From Burkholderiales bacterium JOSHI_001 (GTDB lineage: Bacteria; Pseudomonadota; Gammaproteobacteria; Burkholderiales; Burkholderiaceae_C): DNA of 64,000 bases. Each line of letters opens with the position of its first letter. Positions within the stretch are counted from its first letter, which is position 1. The stretch is from NCBI GenBank assembly GCA_000244995.1, contig CM001438.1, forward strand, positions 1 through 64,000, in the 5' to 3' direction. The notes beneath the pieces were generated by a model. It was not told where the DNA came from. It worked only from the letters and a program-made list of their open reading frames with translations, and ran no database searches. Shown piece after piece: positions 61,634 through 64,000 of this stretch. The position numbers and the translations under genes were made by a program.

Positions 61634-62932
61634 GTGCTCCAGTCCATCATCGACAGACGGCTTGCCGGCAAGAACAAATCCATCGGCAACCGCGAACGTT
61701 TCCTGCGCCGCTACAAGGACCAGATCAAGGAAGCGGTGAAGCGGGCGGTGGACGGCCGCGGCATCCGCGACCTGGAACGCGGCGAAGAGGTGCGCATCCC
61801 GAAGAAGGACCTCCACGAGCCCGTGTTCCACCACGGCCAGGGCGGCAAACGCGAGATGGTGCACCCGGGCAACAAGCAGTACATCCGCGGTGACCGCATC
61901 GAGCGCCCGCAGGGCGGCCAAGGTGGTGGTGGCAGCGGCAAGGGCCAGGCCAGCGATTCGGGCGAGGGCGAAGACGACTTCACGTTCGCGCTCAGCAAGG
62001 AAGAGTTCATGCAGGTCTTCTTCGAAGACCTGGCGCTGCCCCACCTGGTGCGCACCCAGCTGGCCGAGATGCCCGAATGGAAAAGCCAGCGCGCCGGCTA
62101 CACCAGCGAAGGCACGCCCAACAACCTGCACGTGGTGCGCAGCATGCGCGGCGCCATCGGCCGGCGCATTGCCATCGGTTCCATCTCGCGCGGCGAAGTG
62201 CGCGAACTGGAAGAAGAGCTGGCCGGGCTGAAGGCGCGCGACGACGGCAAGGACGCGGTGCTGGCCAAGCTGATCGCCGAGGTGGAAGAAAAGATCCACG
62301 CGCTGAAGTCCCGCCTGGCGCGCATTCCCTACCTCGACCCCATCGACCTGCGCTTTCGCAACCGCATCCGCGTGCCGGTGCCCACCAGCAAGGCGGTGAT
62401 GTTCTGCTTGATGGACGTGTCGGGCTCGATGGACGAATCGCGCAAGGACCTGTCCAAGCGTTTCTTCATCCTGCTGTACCTGTTCCTGACGCGCCACTAC
62501 GAGAAGATCGACCTGGTCTTCATCCGCCACCACACGCAGGCCCAGGAGGTGGACGAAGAAAACTTCTTCCACGCCCGTGAAACCGGCGGCACGGTGGTGA
62601 GCAGTGCGCTGGTGCTGATGGAAGAGATCATCCGCGCGCGCTACAACCCGAGCGAGTGGAACATCTACGGCGCCCAGGCCAGCGACGGGGACAACTGGCA
62701 CCACGACAGCGGCCGCTGCCGCGAACTGCTGGCCGAGAAGATCCTGCCGCTGTGCCGCTACTTCGCTTATGTGCAGGTGGCCGAAGAGGAGCAGAACCTG
62801 TGGGAGGAATACGCGCACCTGGCCGCCGCCACACCGCACTTCGCGATGCGCAAGGCGGTGGAGGCCTCGCAGATCTACCCCGTGTTCCGCGACCTGTTCA
62901 AGAAGGAAGGCACCCATGCTGCCGCCGCATGA
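61634..62932 (+). CDS. yeaH: YeaH/YhbH-family (DUF444) protein
   Basis: This 432-residue protein has a basic N-terminus (IIDRRLAGKNKSIGNRERFLRRYKDQIKEAV), a Gly/Ser-rich linker near 95-110 and a von Willebrand A-type domain. That domain has a MIDAS-like DVSGSMDES (Asp261-Ser265), LFLTRHYEKIDLVFIRHHTQAQEVDEENFF and GGTVVSSALVLM. It is a partner of PrkA in stress signalling. It lies 26 bp after prkA and 22 bp before spoVR in one operon. Confidence 0.96.
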   Translation: MLQSIIDRRLAGKNKSIGNRERFLRRYKDQIKEAVKRAVDGRGIRDLERGEEVRIPKKDLHEPVFHHGQGGKREMVHPGNKQYIRGDRIERPQGGQGGGGSGKGQASDSGEGEDDFTFALSKEEFMQVFFEDLALPHLVRTQLAEMPEWKSQRAGYTSEGTPNNLHVVRSMRGAIGRRIAIGSISRGEVRELEEELAGLKARDDGKDAVLAKLIAEVEEKIHALKSRLARIPYLDPIDLRFRNRIRVPVPTSKAVMFCLMDVSGSMDESRKDLSKRFFILLYLFLTRHYEKIDLVFIRHHTQAQEVDEENFFHARETGGTVVSSALVLMEEIIRARYNPSEWNIYGAQASDGDNWHHDSGRCRELLAEKILPLCRYFAYVQVAEEEQNLWEEYAHLAAATPHFAMRKAVEASQIYPVFRDLFKKEGTHAAAA

Positions 62933-62954
62933 CGGACTTTGAAAGGCCCGCGCC

Positions 62955-64000
62955 ATGAGCCAGACCCTGTTGAGCCCGTCCTCGAACCTGCCGCTGCGCG
63001 GCCCCTTGCCCATGCGGCGCAGCGTCGAACGCCTGCCCGGCCCCAGCGACTGGAGCTTCGAGCTCATCGACCAGTACCACGAGGTCATCCGCAACACGGC
63101 CGAACGCTACGGGCTGGACACCTACCCGAACCAGCTGGAAATCATCACCGCCGAGCAGATGATGGACGCCTACGCCAGCGTGGGCATGCCGGTGAACTAC
63201 CGCCACTGGAGCTACGGCAAGGAATTCATCTCCACCGAAAAGAACTACCGCCGCGGCCACATGGGCCTGGCCTATGAAATCGTCATCAACTCCAACCCCT
63301 GCATCAGCTACCTGATGGAGGAAAACTCGCTGGCGATGCAGGCCCTGGTCATCGCGCATGCGGCCTATGGCCACAACAGCTTCTTCAAGGGCAACTACCT
63401 GTTCCGCATGTGGACGGACGCCTCGTCCATCATCGACTACCTGGTCTACGCCAAGAACTACGTGGCCGAATGCGAAGAGCGCCACGGCCTGGACACGGTG
63501 GAGGAATTCCTGGATTCCTGCCATGCGCTGAGCAACCACGGCGTGGACCGTTACCGCCGCCCCAGCCGCAAGAGCCTGTCGCAGGAACTGCGCGAACGCG
63601 CCGAGCGCGAGGCCCACGCCCAGCGCCAGGTGAACGACCTGTGGCGCACCCTGCCGCGCCGCGCCGACAAGGCCGACGACGGCCCGGCTGCGGCCAAGCG
63701 CTTCCCGGACGAGCCGCAGGAAAACCTGCTGTACTTCATCGAGAAGAACGCGCCGCTGCTCGAACCCTGGCAGCGCGAGATCGTGCGCATCGTGCGCAAG
63801 GTGGCGCAGTACTTCTACCCGCAGCGCCAGAGCCAGGTGATGAACGAAGGCTGGGCCACCTTCTGGCACCACCGCCTGCTCAACACCATGTACGACGAGG
63901 GCTGGCTCACCGACGGCATGATGATCGAGTGGCTGAAGTCGCACACCAACGTGATTTACCAGCCCAAGGTGGGTGACCGCGGCTACTCGGGCCTGAACCC
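62955..64000 (+). CDS. SpoVR-family protein (3' truncated by window end)
   Basis: At least 348 residues of a SpoVR/YcgB-type protein are visible. Family segments are YHEVIRNTAERYGLDTYPNQLEIITAEQMMDAY, HWSYGKEF, AHAAYGHNSFFKGNYLFRMWTDA, LLYFIEKNAPLLEPWQREIVRIVRKVAQYFYPQRQSQVMNEGWATFWHHRL and the following MYDEG. The His and Glu residues in AHAAYGHNSFF and NEGWATFWHH resemble a metal site. It is the third gene of the prkA-yeaH-spoVR cluster, which is conserved across proteobacteria; the molecular function is unknown. Confidence 0.95.
   Translation, partial: MSQTLLSPSSNLPLRGPLPMRRSVERLPGPSDWSFELIDQYHEVIRNTAERYGLDTYPNQLEIITAEQMMDAYASVGMPVNYRHWSYGKEFISTEKNYRRGHMGLAYEIVINSNPCISYLMEENSLAMQALVIAHAAYGHNSFFKGNYLFRMWTDASSIIDYLVYAKNYVAECEERHGLDTVEEFLDSCHALSNHGVDRYRRPSRKSLSQELRERAEREAHAQRQVNDLWRTLPRRADKADDGPAAAKRFPDEPQENLLYFIEKNAPLLEPWQREIVRIVRKVAQYFYPQRQSQVMNEGWATFWHHRLLNTMYDEGWLTDGMMIEWLKSHTNVIYQPKVGDRGYSGLN

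Overview
The window is chromosomal DNA around the replication origin of a high-GC betaproteobacterium. The gene orders dnaA-dnaN-gyrB and mnmG-rsmG-parA-...-parB, the type 2 argC, the AmpG, Bug and PrkA/YeaH/SpoVR proteins and several PEP-CTERM proteins point to Burkholderiales, most likely the Rubrivivax/Leptothrix/Roseateles group. This placement is inferred from gene content only. I recognised no tRNA, rRNA, CRISPR array, insertion sequence or prophage.

Layout. 1-5655: origin and replication core (DnaA box, dnaA, a candidate oriC spacer, dnaN, gyrB). 5664-11350: accessory block with a DUF3883 nuclease-like protein, a Fic AMP-transferase behind an array of TCGACA repeats, a serine hydrolase, an orphan Bug binding protein, a deletion scar made of two gene remnants, and a Gly/Val-rich lipoprotein. 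11378-16570: minus-strand metabolic and signalling genes (TPR-GGDEF cyclase, GST, LhgO-like oxidase, FAD monooxygenase). 16686-17555: a PEP-CTERM protein. 17920-27637: an eleven-gene, tightly overlapping operon for a hybrid type II secretion / type IV pilus-like machine. 27913-33965: two large exported proteins (an Ig-like repeat protein and a subtilase with five CARDB repeats) that are plausible cargo of that machine. 34050-41747: lipoprotein, membrane, AmpG, GNAT, deacetylase, PilJ-domain and ProQ genes. 41822-43445: a LuxR solo with a divergent RsaM-like gene, two related operator-like dyads, and a downstream leader with a hairpin, an 18-codon ORF and two more strong hairpins. 43567-50943: thioredoxin, GST, hydrolase, NatAB-like ABC exporter, DUF2892, Crp/Fnr regulator, DUF2061 and YkgJ genes. 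51028-59266: mnmG, rsmG, parA and parB with two perfect parS palindromes. Here parA and parB are separated by an argC gene flanked by two PEP-CTERM genes and by an inverted pair of structured intergenic repeats. 59685-64000: the prkA-yeaH-spoVR stress cluster, with spoVR running off the window end.

The most unusual items are: (1) the inverted pair of repeats at 54566-54782, whose variable stems differ in sequence but keep their pairing around conserved unpaired blocks, as expected of a structured RNA or mobile palindromic element; (2) the LuxR-solo locus with matching dyads and a structured leader carrying a micro-ORF; (3) the TCGACA array in front of fic; and (4) the hybrid secretion operon next to large exported repeat proteins.
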